Source: Chthonobacter rhizosphaerae (GTDB lineage: Bacteria; Pseudomonadota; Alphaproteobacteria; Rhizobiales; Pleomorphomonadaceae). From it: a stretch of 64,000 nt of DNA. The stretch is taken from assembly GCF_013839525.1 (NCBI RefSeq), contig NZ_JACDIS010000002.1, forward strand, positions 62,001 through 126,000, written 5' to 3'. Positions within the stretch are counted from its first letter, which is position 1; every line of letters starts with the position of its first letter. The notes below the pieces were generated by a model. That model made no database searches. It had not been told where the DNA came from and worked only from the letters and a program-made list of their open reading frames with translations. Both the position numbers and the translations under genes were made by a program. Positions 56,612 through 64,000 of this stretch are shown here, in pieces.

Positions 56612-56969
56612 GCCTGTCATCGGGTTCGATGAGATGTGATCTTGGCCATCGACTGGAGGCACATGCATTTCCGACGACAAGGGAGGAGGGGGGAGCTCAG
56701 CATAGTTGCTATGGTGATCCCCCTCTCAAATTTTCTCGTCGTAAACGCTCGTGATTGGCTGATGTCATTTAGGTTATTCGGGATATCATATCGACCATCT
56801 TCAGGTGAACTTGGAGCTTAAGATCATCATTCTTATTCCTGAAGGGTATCCCAGGAGACCTCCTGAACGATCAGGTCCCCCCTCCTGTCCCCCTTCAGCT
56901 CCTATCCATATGTCAGGGGTAATCAAGGGTGGTCTCCTCCCATGATGGGTCGTGCAGACTGCGTGCTGG
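56612..56969. other. 358-base AT-richer gap between mrr and the integrase
   Basis: No gene is supported; the one open frame (about 60 codons from 56,636) lacks features. It is the least GC-rich stretch of the window. The only structure noted is CAGGAG-AC-CTCCTG at 56,852-56,865. Confidence 0.4.
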
Positions 56970-58439
56970 TCACGACGGCTCATTCCTGCGCTTTATGGTG
57001 CGAGTTCGTCCCTCATCATAGTCTTTACCACTCGCAATTTCGGGCAGCTTCACAGCTTCTACGCACGCCCGAAGCTGTTCGACTGTGAGGCTGCCAAGGT
57101 AGATGCGTCCAGCGACGCTCTGCGGCCTGTGACCGACGACCAAATCGATCGCGATCTGAGGCTGCTCTGCTTGATATGCTTTGGTGATGAACCAGCGCCT
57201 GAAGGAGTGGAAGTTGACCAGATCACGACGCTTGCCTTCCGCCTGCTCCGTGACGCCGACCTTCTTTCGATAGTAGCCGAAGGCCTTCACTGCCGGCATT
57301 GAGCGTTCTTGAGGCTTATCGGCAGCTACTGGCGGACATTCCGGGAATAGATCGTCGTCTGGTCGCTTACCGACGAGCAGCTCCTGAACTGTCTTTGCCA
57401 AAGCTGAATGAATGGGTACGAGACGGGATGACTGCTCTTTCTTCTGCGCCTTGAAGCGGAAGCACCCATCAGGGGTGATGTCCTTCGCCTTCAGGCTGAC
57501 GATAGCGTCAATGCGAGCACCACTGAGTGCGCCAATCAGCATCAGGGGGCGAATGTATCGCTGGTGCGGGCTTCCACGGAGGAGAGCGGTGATTTCGTCA
57601 TCGGTGAACGGACGCTCCTTCTCGCCTTCCTTCGGCTGTTCCTTTGGCAGAAATTGACCGGACCATGGATTCTGTCCGTAGTTGATGTAGCCGCGCTTAT
57701 CCAGCCACCTCCAATAGGAGGATAGACAAGTCAAATACTTGTTGATGGTTTTGTTTGTCAGTGGACGGGCTACCCCGGACTTCATGTCGCCAACAAAACG
57801 TCCTGCCTTGCGCCGGTCGATAGCCTCGATCATGAAGGGCACATGCTCCGCCTCGCACCACTCCTCAAGGTAGGCAAGCGCGCGCTCGCTGTCGGCCTTC
57901 GTACGAGCTGTCCAGGTGCCCTCAGAATGAAACCGGGTGAGGGGCACTCCTACGGGCGTCTCCAGGCCAAGAGCAGTCTTGAAGAATTGACTTGCCGTAG
58001 CGCTCTTCTCCTCGTCGAAAATCGGTTCGTCACGATCTTCGTCCTTGCCGACCGGTTCGCCTCGGATGGCCTCGGCAAACTGCCGCACGCCTTCAACCTC
58101 AAGCTCTCGCTCATCGCTTCCCTCCTCCGTGGCGTGAACGATCTCGCGGAGTTCAAGGGCCAACAATTTGATGTCCTTTGATGTGCGCGACTTGATCCCC
58201 GATGCCTCGACCGACGCGGTTTGGAGCCGACCTTCCCGAGCCTTGTCGATCAGTTCAAGAAATTCAGCGACGACGGAGTGCTTCCGCCGTTCTGCCTCGG
58301 CCGGGTTATGGGTCTCAAGCGACCGCTTCAATCGGGTCTTCCCGAAGGCTTTGATCAGATCACGCGGAATAGGCACCGAGACGCGCCACGCACCACTGTT
58401 CATGCGCTCCAGGTAGGTAGGAGTTCTGCTGCGAGCCAA
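56970..58439 (-). CDS. Tyrosine integrase of the island
   Basis: 489 residues. The N-terminal DUF6538-like opening TYLERMNSGAWRVSVPIPRDL is followed by a SAM-like core-binding domain (about 145-255) and the catalytic domain, with Arg309 (GALSGARIDAI), His411 and Arg414 (HSFRRWF), His437 (VVGHRP) and nucleophile Tyr447 (RIYLGS). It inserts and excises the island at the tRNA-Gln 3' end. It starts about 100 bases inside attR and points into the island, the usual place for such integrases. All catalytic residues are intact, so the island may still move. Confidence 0.93.
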   Translation of the reverse strand: MARSRTPTYLERMNSGAWRVSVPIPRDLIKAFGKTRLKRSLETHNPAEAERRKHSVVAEFLELIDKAREGRLQTASVEASGIKSRTSKDIKLLALELREIVHATEEGSDERELEVEGVRQFAEAIRGEPVGKDEDRDEPIFDEEKSATASQFFKTALGLETPVGVPLTRFHSEGTWTARTKADSERALAYLEEWCEAEHVPFMIEAIDRRKAGRFVGDMKSGVARPLTNKTINKYLTCLSSYWRWLDKRGYINYGQNPWSGQFLPKEQPKEGEKERPFTDDEITALLRGSPHQRYIRPLMLIGALSGARIDAIVSLKAKDITPDGCFRFKAQKKEQSSRLVPIHSALAKTVQELLVGKRPDDDLFPECPPVAADKPQERSMPAVKAFGYYRKKVGVTEQAEGKRRDLVNFHSFRRWFITKAYQAEQPQIAIDLVVGHRPQSVAGRIYLGSLTVEQLRACVEAVKLPEIASGKDYDEGRTRTIKRRNEPS

Positions 58440-58440
58440 C

Positions 58441-58533
58441 GGAATGTACCTCGATGTGCAACCTGCATTGTCCCATAACCTCTTGTTTTGGCAGGCGCTA
58501 TTGGCATATCAACGGGTTAAGAGTGTACCTTCG
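58441..58533 (+). promoter_or_regulatory. Candidate arm-type integrase sites near attR
   Basis: GGAATGTACCTCG (58,441-58,453) is identical to 45,343-45,355 near attL, and TGTACCTTCG lies at 58,524-58,533. They sit between the integrase start and attR, where arm-type and promoter elements are expected. Confidence 0.5.
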
Positions 58534-58538
58534 GAGGC

Positions 58539-58560
58539 TCCAGGTCCCCCAGCCAATCTT
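58539..58560 (+). repeat. attR: right 22-bp attachment repeat
   Basis: Exact copy of 45,264-45,285, starting TCCAGGTCCCCCAGCCA and ending AATCTT. It is not part of a tRNA here; upstream sequence cannot form one. Confidence 0.9.
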
Positions 58561-58705
58561 CCGCCAAGCTCCTTGTAAACACTGACGTTTCGCCCTCGGC
58601 TGAGAATCCTCTCCGCCGACTTCGGCGCGCGTGTGCCCCAACTTGCGCCCCAAGCTGCGCCCCAAGAGGTGCGGCGACGGGCCGGAGCTTGAGGCTGCGA
58701 TACCG

Positions 58706-58890
58706 ATGGCGACGCGTCATGAGGTCCCCAATCTCGCCCGCCGGGGCAACGTCTTCACCTGGCGGGCGCGCGTGCCCGTGCGCTTTTGCGGCCTGCCCGC
58801 CACGCGCCAGGATCACGGTGCCACTCCGGCAGTCCGACCACCGCAAGGCGTGCCATTTAGCAAGGCGATTGAATCTTATTCTCGATACGA
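58706..58890 (+). pseudogene. N-terminal remnant of another integrase (frameshifted)
   Basis: From ATG 58,706 the frame reads MATRHEVPNLARRGNVFTWRARVPVRF-type text (one residue block, then out of frame), the usual start of phage-type tyrosine integrases of rhizobia. After about 58,805 the similarity continues in the next frame with ITVPLRQSDHRKACHLARRL. No catalytic domain follows. It points away from the island and belongs to an older insertion. Confidence 0.55.
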
Positions 58891-59082
58891 ACTCGCCCGT
58901 GCCGGACTGTCGGACACGATCGACAATCGGGAGCGGGCGAAAATCGAGTGCTTCAAGGCGCCGACGTGCTCCTGGACGTCGCGCCAAGTGGCCCCTCGTC
59001 GACCGGGCGTCGACGCCGCTCACCCGGTCGGTGCTGACGGACGAGGAGCGCGCGGCGCTGTCGCCGATCGTCGATGTCGCCG

Positions 59083-59257
59083 GCGCTTCAACCAGGACCT
59101 CAAACGGCACGTCCGGGACTGGTGGCTCGCCTACAACGACGCCAAACAGCTCGAGGCGCTCCGCTGCAAGACACCGCTCGAAGCTCTCGAGCTCCACAGG
59201 GCCGATGAGTCAGAACGGCTCGGTCGTCGACCAGGCCATAACCTTCTGGGACTAGAC
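59083..59257 (+). pseudogene. Transposase C-terminal remnant, IS481-like
   Basis: The frame contains NQDLKRHVRDWWLAYNDA, QLEALRCKTPLEALE and HNLLGLD, the pattern of the end of IS481-family DDE transposases (WLAYNxAKxLKALxxKTPxEA). The DDE residues and the rest of the gene are missing, and the IS ends were not found. Confidence 0.5.
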
Positions 59258-59275
59258 ATCCAGGTCCTCCAACCA
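59258..59275 (+). repeat. Degenerate third copy of the attachment site
   Basis: ATCCAGGTCCtCCAaCCA matches 16 of 18 bases of the tRNA-Gln 3' end. It closes the 0.7-kb stretch of integrase and transposase remnants right of attR. The remaining bases to 59,431 hold nothing recognised. Confidence 0.45.
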
Positions 59276-59431
59276 CGGCCGGTGTCCGGTCGAAACAGGG
59301 CGCACGTCTCGCCGCCGATCGACCGGATCGAAGTCGTGATCGCCGCTGCCCGTTTCCTGGACCGCCGTGAACCGAAGCTCCGGCTCGGGACGGTCCTGGA
59401 AACGGTCCGCGTCACCTCGCATCCGGCGAGG

Positions 59432-60757
59432 TCAGTCGATGATGGCCTGATAGGACAAGGTGTGGATCTTCTCCTCGATCTCGGGATTGCCGAGAATGCG
59501 CTGCGCCATCATCACGATGAACATGTCCTCCTTCGGGTCCACGTAGAAGCGGGTGAAGAAGATGCCCGCCCAAGTGTACTCGCCGTCGGAGCCTAGCCCC
59601 ATCTGATTGACGCCGCTCTGGATCCCGAAGCCGAGACCGAAGCCGCTACCGAATTTGCCGAGAAACGCGGGCAGGCTGTCCGACGGATGGTGGTCGCCGA
59701 TCTGGTTGGTGGTCATCAGGTCCACGGTCTTGCGGCTGATCAGACGCTTGCCGTCGAGTTCGCCGCCATTGAGCAGCATCTGCAGGAAGCGGCTGTAGTC
59801 GCCGATGGTGGAGGTGAGACCGGCGCCCCCGGAGAGAAAACTCTTCCTGGTCGAGACCGGCACGTCGGGCGCGAAGATCAGCTGGTCCCAGGCGGTCGGC
59901 GAGTCGCCCGCCCGCACGTAGCCGGCATCCTTGTCCATGGCGTACAGGGCGGAGAGCCGGGCCTTCTTGGCGTCGGGAAGGTGGAAGGCGGTGTCCTTCA
60001 TGTCCAGCGGATCGAGCACGCGCGCCGTGATGAAGGTGTCGAGGGTCTGGCCGGACACGACCTCGATCAGGTATCCGAGCACGTCGGTGTTGAGGCCGTA
60101 TTCGAAGGCTTCACCCGGCTGGTTCAGCAGCGGCAGCTTGGCGAGCCGCTTGACCTGGTCGCCGATCGTGCCGTCCGTGGGCGAGAGGCCGTCCGATATC
60201 CCGGCATCGCGATAGGCGTCGACCAGCGGCTTGCGCGCCCAGAAGCGATAGCTGATGCCGGAGGTGTGGGAGAGCAGGTCGCGGATGGTGATCTCGCGAT
60301 TGGCCGGCACCAGGCTCGTCTTGCCGTCGGCGTCGGTGACGATCACCTTCGGTTCCTTGAACTCCGGAATGTAACGCGAGAGGGGGTCGTCCAGCTGGAA
60401 TTTGCCCTCCTCGTAGAGGATCATCGCCGCCACGGTGGTGATGGGCTTGGTCATCGAGGCGATGCGGAAGATGGTGTCCGTGGCCATCGGCACCTTGGCT
60501 TCGGCATCCTGAAGACCGAAGCTCTTGAGATAGGCGGCCTTGCCCTTGCGGACCACCGAAACCACCGCGCCGGGAATCTGGTGCCCGTCGATGTAGGATT
60601 GGACAAGCCCGTCCAACCGGGACAGGCGTTCGCTGGACAGGCCGACCGCCTCGGGAGCCGCCTTCCCCAGTTCGGCCGCTTGCGCGCCGCCGAAGGCGAG
60701 AAGGAGACCGAGCGCGGCCATGGCCGCGCGGGATGCGAGTGCGGAGCTCTGGATCAT
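59432..60757 (-). CDS. Secreted serine hydrolase, beta-lactamase/EstB family
   Basis: 441 residues. A signal peptide ends at about residue 28 (GGAQA-AE). The class C-like fold has the nucleophile motif SMTK (Ser101-Lys104), the catalytic Tyr in FEYGLNTDVLGYLIE, and a late GLGFGIQSG block. The EstB-type Tyr context (Y-G-L-N rather than Y-S-N) points to an esterase or D-aminopeptidase-like enzyme more than a true beta-lactamase. The start at 60,757 has GGGGGA 4 bases upstream; the open frame to 60,898 is not needed. It is divergent from the two-component genes, which could control it; this is only positional. Confidence 0.85.
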   Translation of the reverse strand: MIQSSALASRAAMAALGLLLAFGGAQAAELGKAAPEAVGLSSERLSRLDGLVQSYIDGHQIPGAVVSVVRKGKAAYLKSFGLQDAEAKVPMATDTIFRIASMTKPITTVAAMILYEEGKFQLDDPLSRYIPEFKEPKVIVTDADGKTSLVPANREITIRDLLSHTSGISYRFWARKPLVDAYRDAGISDGLSPTDGTIGDQVKRLAKLPLLNQPGEAFEYGLNTDVLGYLIEVVSGQTLDTFITARVLDPLDMKDTAFHLPDAKKARLSALYAMDKDAGYVRAGDSPTAWDQLIFAPDVPVSTRKSFLSGGAGLTSTIGDYSRFLQMLLNGGELDGKRLISRKTVDLMTTNQIGDHHPSDSLPAFLGKFGSGFGLGFGIQSGVNQMGLGSDGEYTWAGIFFTRFYVDPKEDMFIVMMAQRILGNPEIEEKIHTLSYQAIID

Positions 60758-60942
60758 GTTTCCCCCAACCTGTTGTTGTCTGGTGCGCAACACGTTGCAC
60801 GCCGCCATTGGGCAACGGTGGGTCGTCTTTGACGTGGGCGAGCGTCCTGAATTCCGCCGGGCAAATTTCCCGATCTCACGAGGAACCGTGCATCGCACGG
60901 CTGCGATGTGCGATATTGGCGGCAGTTCCCCCAGGGCGCCGC

Positions 60943-62295
60943 ATGAGACTCCTCGTCCGCATCACGCTCCGTCTTATCGCCGTCGCCCTCATCTTGCTCG
61001 GGGCGACGGCGTTCTGGATTCTTGCCGACGTGAGCGCCCGGATCCGGCTGGAGGCCGAGACCACGGCTGATCGCGTCGCTGTCCGATGGGAGTCCTGGCC
61101 GGCGCTGGCCGGCAGCACCGGCGTGACGAGCCGCGAAATCCTGTTCGGCGCGCAGACGATGGTGAGCGGCGCGCTGGTGCTGCCGGGCGTCTGCGTGGTG
61201 TTGGCCTCCGCCTACGGCGGCGAGGACCGGTTCTGCAACGCCAGGGACAGGCTGGGCGGCGCAGCGCCAGTCTGGTTCCAGACACTGTTCGACCGGTTCG
61301 AAATGGCCGGCGAACCTGTGCGCCGGACTGTCACCTTCCGGCGGCGTATCCTCGGCACCGTCACGGCCACCGTCGACCCACAATCCGCGGCCGACAGGTC
61401 GTGGGAGCAGATTCGCCTTCTGGTCGGGCTCGCCTCGGCGATCACGGCAGCCATGGGCGTGCTGGCGGGGATCTCCGTCGGCCAGGAACTCAGGCCTGCT
61501 CGCGCCGTCATGCGGGCGATCCGCGAACTGGAGCACGGCAATACCGCGGAACGCCTGCCGCGCCTCAAGACCGCCGAGTTCGACCGCATCGCCCAGGCTT
61601 TCAACGACCTTGCGATCCGACTGCAGCGCACCACGTCCGAACGGGAGGCGCTGACCGTGCAGCTATTCCGCGTCCAGGAGGACGAGCGGCGCGGCATCGC
61701 CCGCGAACTGCACGACGAATTCGCCCAGTGCCTGACGGCGGTCCGGGCGCTCTCGGCCTCGATCGAGGCGGGCGTGCCGCAGGACCGGCCGGATCTCGGC
61801 GAAGACGCGCGGGGGATCTCGGCCCTCGCCGCGCGCATGCAGGCCAACGTCCGCGGCGTGCTCTCCCGGCTCCGGGTGCCCGAGATCGAGGCGCTCGGCC
61901 TGGAGGCCAGCCTGCGCACCCTGGTGGGCTCCTGGAACACCCAGAAAACCGGCACGCGCTTCCTCCTGGAGACCTCCGGCGACATGGGGTCGCTGTCGAC
62001 GGACCACGCGCTCGGCGTCTATCGCATCGTTCAGGAGTGCCTCACGAATGCGGCGCGGCACGGCCACCCGCGCGAGGTGGTGGTGCGCGTCGAGCGGACC
62101 GCGGCCGGTGCGGTCGCCGTCTCCGTCCGCGACGACGGCGGCGGCGATCCGGCCGTTGTGAACGGCGCCCCGGGGCTGGGCGTGCTGGGGATCCGCGAGC
62201 GCGCAGCGTCGCTCGGAGGGCAGCTGACCATCGGTGCGGCCCCCGGCGGGCTGATGGTGCGCGTGGCTTTTCCCGAGCCGGCGGCGTCCTCATGA
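60943..62295 (+). CDS. Sensor histidine kinase, NarL-partner type (HisKA_3)
   Basis: 450 residues. Span 1 (about 8-27), a periplasmic sensor region (about 28-157), span 2 (about 158-178) and a HAMP-like region (about 180-232) are followed by the dimerisation box EDERRGIARELHDEFAQ with phospho-acceptor His257. The ATPase domain has the N box ECLTNAARHG and GLGVLGIRERA. The sensor region is unlike any domain I can name. The start ATG 60,943 gives the basic leader MRLLVRITLRL. The stop overlaps the ATG of the response regulator by 4 bases, so they form a pair. The signal is unknown. Confidence 0.9.
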   Translation: MRLLVRITLRLIAVALILLGATAFWILADVSARIRLEAETTADRVAVRWESWPALAGSTGVTSREILFGAQTMVSGALVLPGVCVVLASAYGGEDRFCNARDRLGGAAPVWFQTLFDRFEMAGEPVRRTVTFRRRILGTVTATVDPQSAADRSWEQIRLLVGLASAITAAMGVLAGISVGQELRPARAVMRAIRELEHGNTAERLPRLKTAEFDRIAQAFNDLAIRLQRTTSEREALTVQLFRVQEDERRGIARELHDEFAQCLTAVRALSASIEAGVPQDRPDLGEDARGISALAARMQANVRGVLSRLRVPEIEALGLEASLRTLVGSWNTQKTGTRFLLETSGDMGSLSTDHALGVYRIVQECLTNAARHGHPREVVVRVERTAAGAVAVSVRDDGGGDPAVVNGAPGLGVLGIRERAASLGGQLTIGAAPGGLMVRVAFPEPAASS

Positions 62296-62945
62296 GCGGC
62301 CTCGCCATCCTGCTCGTCGACGATCACCCCGTGGTCCGCGAGGGATACAGGCGCCTGATCGAGCGGCAGCCGGGCCTTCGCGTGGTCGCGGAGGCCGAGA
62401 CGGCGGCCGAGGCCTACGAGGCCTATCGCCGGTGCCGCCCGGACGTGACGATCCTGGACATGTCCCTGCCGGGGGCCGGCGGCCTGGAAGCCATTCGTCA
62501 CATCCGCCAGTGGGACAAGGGCGCGCGCATCCTCGTCTTCACCATGCACCAGAGCGCCGCCTTCGCCGTGAAGGCCTTCGAAGCCGGAGCGCTCGGCTAC
62601 ATCACCAAGACGAGCCCGCCGAGCGAACTGATCCGGGCCGTCGAGGCGATCTCGCGTGGGGGCCACAGCATCAGCGCCGACATCGCAGCCGAACTCGCCG
62701 CCGAGCGACTGACCAACCGGACCAGTCCGCTCGACGGCCTCGGCGTGCGCGAGGCGGAGATCCTTCGCATGTTCGCGGCGGGGATGGAGACGGAACGGAT
62801 CGCGGCGGCGCTGAACCTCAGCCTCAAGACCGTCCAGAACTACCATTACCAGATCAAGGCCAAGACGGGCGCCCGCACCGATGCGCACCTGGTCTGGATG
62901 GCGATCAGCGCAGGTTTGCTTGCCGACGACTGTCCGCCCCAGTGA
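62292..62945 (+). CDS. NarL/FixJ-type response regulator
   Basis: 217 residues. The receiver domain (about 4-120) has the acidic pair Asp10-Asp11 (VDDHP), phospho-acceptor Asp56 (ILDMSLPG) and Lys in YITKTSPP. A linker leads to a LuxR-type HTH (about 145-210, VREAEILRMFAAGM and LNLSLKTVQNYHYQIK). When phosphorylated by the coupled kinase it should bind DNA as a dimer. Likely targets are nearby, such as the divergent serine hydrolase or its own promoter, but no binding site was recognised. A perfect 9-bp hairpin follows 50 bases after its stop. Confidence 0.93.
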   Translation: MSGLAILLVDDHPVVREGYRRLIERQPGLRVVAEAETAAEAYEAYRRCRPDVTILDMSLPGAGGLEAIRHIRQWDKGARILVFTMHQSAAFAVKAFEAGALGYITKTSPPSELIRAVEAISRGGHSISADIAAELAAERLTNRTSPLDGLGVREAEILRMFAAGMETERIAAALNLSLKTVQNYHYQIKAKTGARTDAHLVWMAISAGLLADDCPPQ

Positions 62946-62995
62946 ATGCGGTCGACGACGTACGCGGGCGCGGACTGAACCGCGCCGGGTTCGCC

Positions 62996-63028
62996 GGAGG
63001 CTCCATCTCCTGAGACGACGGAGCCTCC
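62996..63028. terminator. Hairpin between response regulator and TRAP permease
   Basis: GGAGGCTCC (62,996-63,004) and GGAGCCTCC (63,020-63,028) form a perfect 9-bp stem with a 15-base loop, between the convergent regulator and transporter genes. There is no T run. Confidence 0.45.
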
Positions 63029-63108
63029 ATGAGCGTGACGACAGGTACGGTCTCCCCGGACGTGCGCCGACGAGCCGTGCGGCGGGTGCCGCGTCGGCAG
63101 GGCGAACG

Positions 63109-64000
63109 CTACTTGCTGTAGACCATATCCGGCAGCCAGAGCGCCGTCTCGGGGAAGACGCCGACGATGAGCAGCGTCAAGATCATGATCAGGACGAACG
63201 GCGTGACAGACTTGTAGATGTCGAAGATCGTGATCTCGGGCGGCGCCATGGCGCGCATCAGGAACAGGTTGTACCCGAACGGGGGCGTGATGTAGGCGAT
63301 CTGGCAGGTGATCGTGTAGAGGACGCCATACCAGACCAGATCGTATCCGAGCACCGCCACCAGCGGCACGTAAAGGGGCGCGACGATCACGAGCATGGCC
63401 GTGTCGTCGAGGAACATCCCCATGACGAGGAAGCTGAGCTGCATCAGGACGAGGATCATCCAGGGGCTCAGCCCCCATTCGCCGATGAACAGCCCCTCGA
63501 TCGACTTCACCGCCCCAAGCCCGTCGAACACCGCGCCGAATGCCAACGCGGCGAGGATGATCCACATGAACATGCAGGAGATCGCCAGGGTCTGGCGGAG
63601 TGAGGTATCGAAGACCGCCCACGTCATCCGGCCCTTGATCACCGCGGCCAGAAACGCCGTCAGCGCGCCGATCGCCGAACTTTCCACCAGCGAGGTCCAG
63701 CCCAACACGAAGGGGACCATCATCGCCACGAAGATCGTCAAAGGCAGAAGTCCGGCGCGCAGCAGCCTGAGCTTCTCGGGAAGCGGCACGTTCCGTTCCT
63801 TGGCCGAAAGGGCAGGGCCGAGCGACGGGTTGATGCGGCAGCGCGCCCAGATGTAGACGATGAAGAGCCCGGCCATGATCAGCCCCGGGATCACGCCCGC
63901 CAGCCACAGCTGGCCCACCGGCTGGCGTGCGATCATGGCATAGAGCACGAGAACGACGGACGGCGGGATCAGGATGCCGAGCGAAGAGCCGGCCTGGATC
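63109..64000 (-). CDS. TRAP transporter large permease (DctM type), 5' end outside window
   Basis: The last 297 residues of the large membrane subunit of a TRAP transporter, which imports organic acids with Na+. The visible frame enters with QAGSSLGILIPPSVVLVLYA, a hallmark of DctM proteins, and includes a second conserved block, GMFLDDTAMLVIVAPLYVP, and TPPFGYNLFLMR near the C terminus. About seven hydrophobic spans are seen. The frame is open at the window edge, so the start and the N-terminal half are missing. The small permease and binding protein are probably beyond 64,000. The substrate cannot be told from this part. Confidence 0.93.
   Translation of the reverse strand, partial: IQAGSSLGILIPPSVVLVLYAMIARQPVGQLWLAGVIPGLIMAGLFIVYIWARCRINPSLGPALSAKERNVPLPEKLRLLRAGLLPLTIFVAMMVPFVLGWTSLVESSAIGALTAFLAAVIKGRMTWAVFDTSLRQTLAISCMFMWIILAALAFGAVFDGLGAVKSIEGLFIGEWGLSPWMILVLMQLSFLVMGMFLDDTAMLVIVAPLYVPLVAVLGYDLVWYGVLYTITCQIAYITPPFGYNLFLMRAMAPPEITIFDIYKSVTPFVLIMILTLLIVGVFPETALWLPDMVYSK

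Larger units (their letters stand above)
45264..58560. mobile_element. 13.3-kb integrative genomic island (defence island) in tRNA-Gln
   Basis: It is bounded by identical 22-bp repeats of the tRNA 3' end, with a tyrosine integrase reading inward right beside attR. Its gene content is foreign to the surroundings: a type I restriction-modification operon, DUF429, Abi_C, Mrr, a serine recombinase and small unknown genes. Base use is visibly less GC-biased at third codon positions, with AT-rich gaps at 54.4-55.4 and 56.6-56.95 kb. No conjugation or phage structural genes are present, so it is probably mobilised by others or only self-excising. Confidence 0.9.

Noticed and set aside
58517-59197. 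226-codon minus-strand frame next to attR
   Set aside because: It runs through the att site and the integrase remnant, has no recognised motif, and shows mixed, basic low-complexity text.

Overview
The window is very GC-rich DNA whose proteins look like those of an alphaproteobacterium of the order Hyphomicrobiales (Rhizobiales). The evidence is an rkp-type capsule lipid gene set, an alphaproteobacterial Psd/PssA pair, CimA, PuuE, an Atm1-type ABC exporter and oligopeptide ABC genes with a fused double ATPase. The genus cannot be fixed by eye. Almost all DNA outside 45.3-58.6 kb has one strong codon bias, so long open frames appear opposite most real genes.

Layout. 0-4.4 kb: end of cysS, then four genes joined by 4-base overlaps (nucleotidyltransferase, HEPN protein, GFA-family protein, proline iminopeptidase), then cimA. 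4.7-13.3 kb: LOG-family phosphoribohydrolase, a LysM envelope protein, an Atm1-like exporter, a YdjM-family membrane protein, psd and pssA (phosphatidylethanolamine synthesis) and two small unknown proteins. 13.4-20.4 kb: puuE and an oppA-oppB-oppC-fused ATPase operon. 20.7-24.2 kb: two divergent KpsS/RkpJ-type capsule proteins and an SDR (RkpH-like). 24.4-33.2 kb: a CPA1 antiporter with a cyclic-nucleotide-binding domain, a CHASE2 adenylate cyclase, a secreted FecR-TPR-beta-barrel protein and a small PycTM-like membrane protein. 33.3-42.2 kb: an alpha-oxoamine synthase (RkpG-like) and a 2.5-kilo-residue polyketide synthase (RkpA-like). 42.5-44.5 kb: prfC and a small unknown gene.

At 45.2 kb lies a tRNA-Gln(CTG) gene. 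A 22-bp copy of its 3' end recurs at 58,539-58,560 and encloses a 13.3-kb genomic island with a tyrosine integrase at its right end. The island has visibly different base and codon use. It carries a type I restriction-modification operon with a DUF429 gene inserted between hsdR and hsdM, an Abi_C/HEPN gene, an Mrr endonuclease, a serine recombinase and small unknown genes. It reads as a defence island. Just outside it are decayed pieces of an integrase and a transposase, ending in a degenerate third copy of the attachment site, which suggests an older insertion at the same place. 59.4-64 kb returns to ordinary chromosome: a serine hydrolase, a NarL-type two-component pair and the end of a TRAP transporter large permease.

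Two systems deserve attention. First, the 24.4-33.2 kb block has a predicted cAMP maker (CHASE2 cyclase) in tandem with an outer-membrane FecR-TPR-barrel protein, and is flanked by two possible cyclic-nucleotide targets: a CNBD-gated antiporter and a PycTM-type membrane protein. Second, this block sits between the two halves of an rkp-1-like capsule gene set. The PKS, oxoamine synthase and SDR of that set could together make a sphingoid-like long-chain amino alcohol, perhaps as a capsule lipid anchor. Both are inferences from family membership and context.
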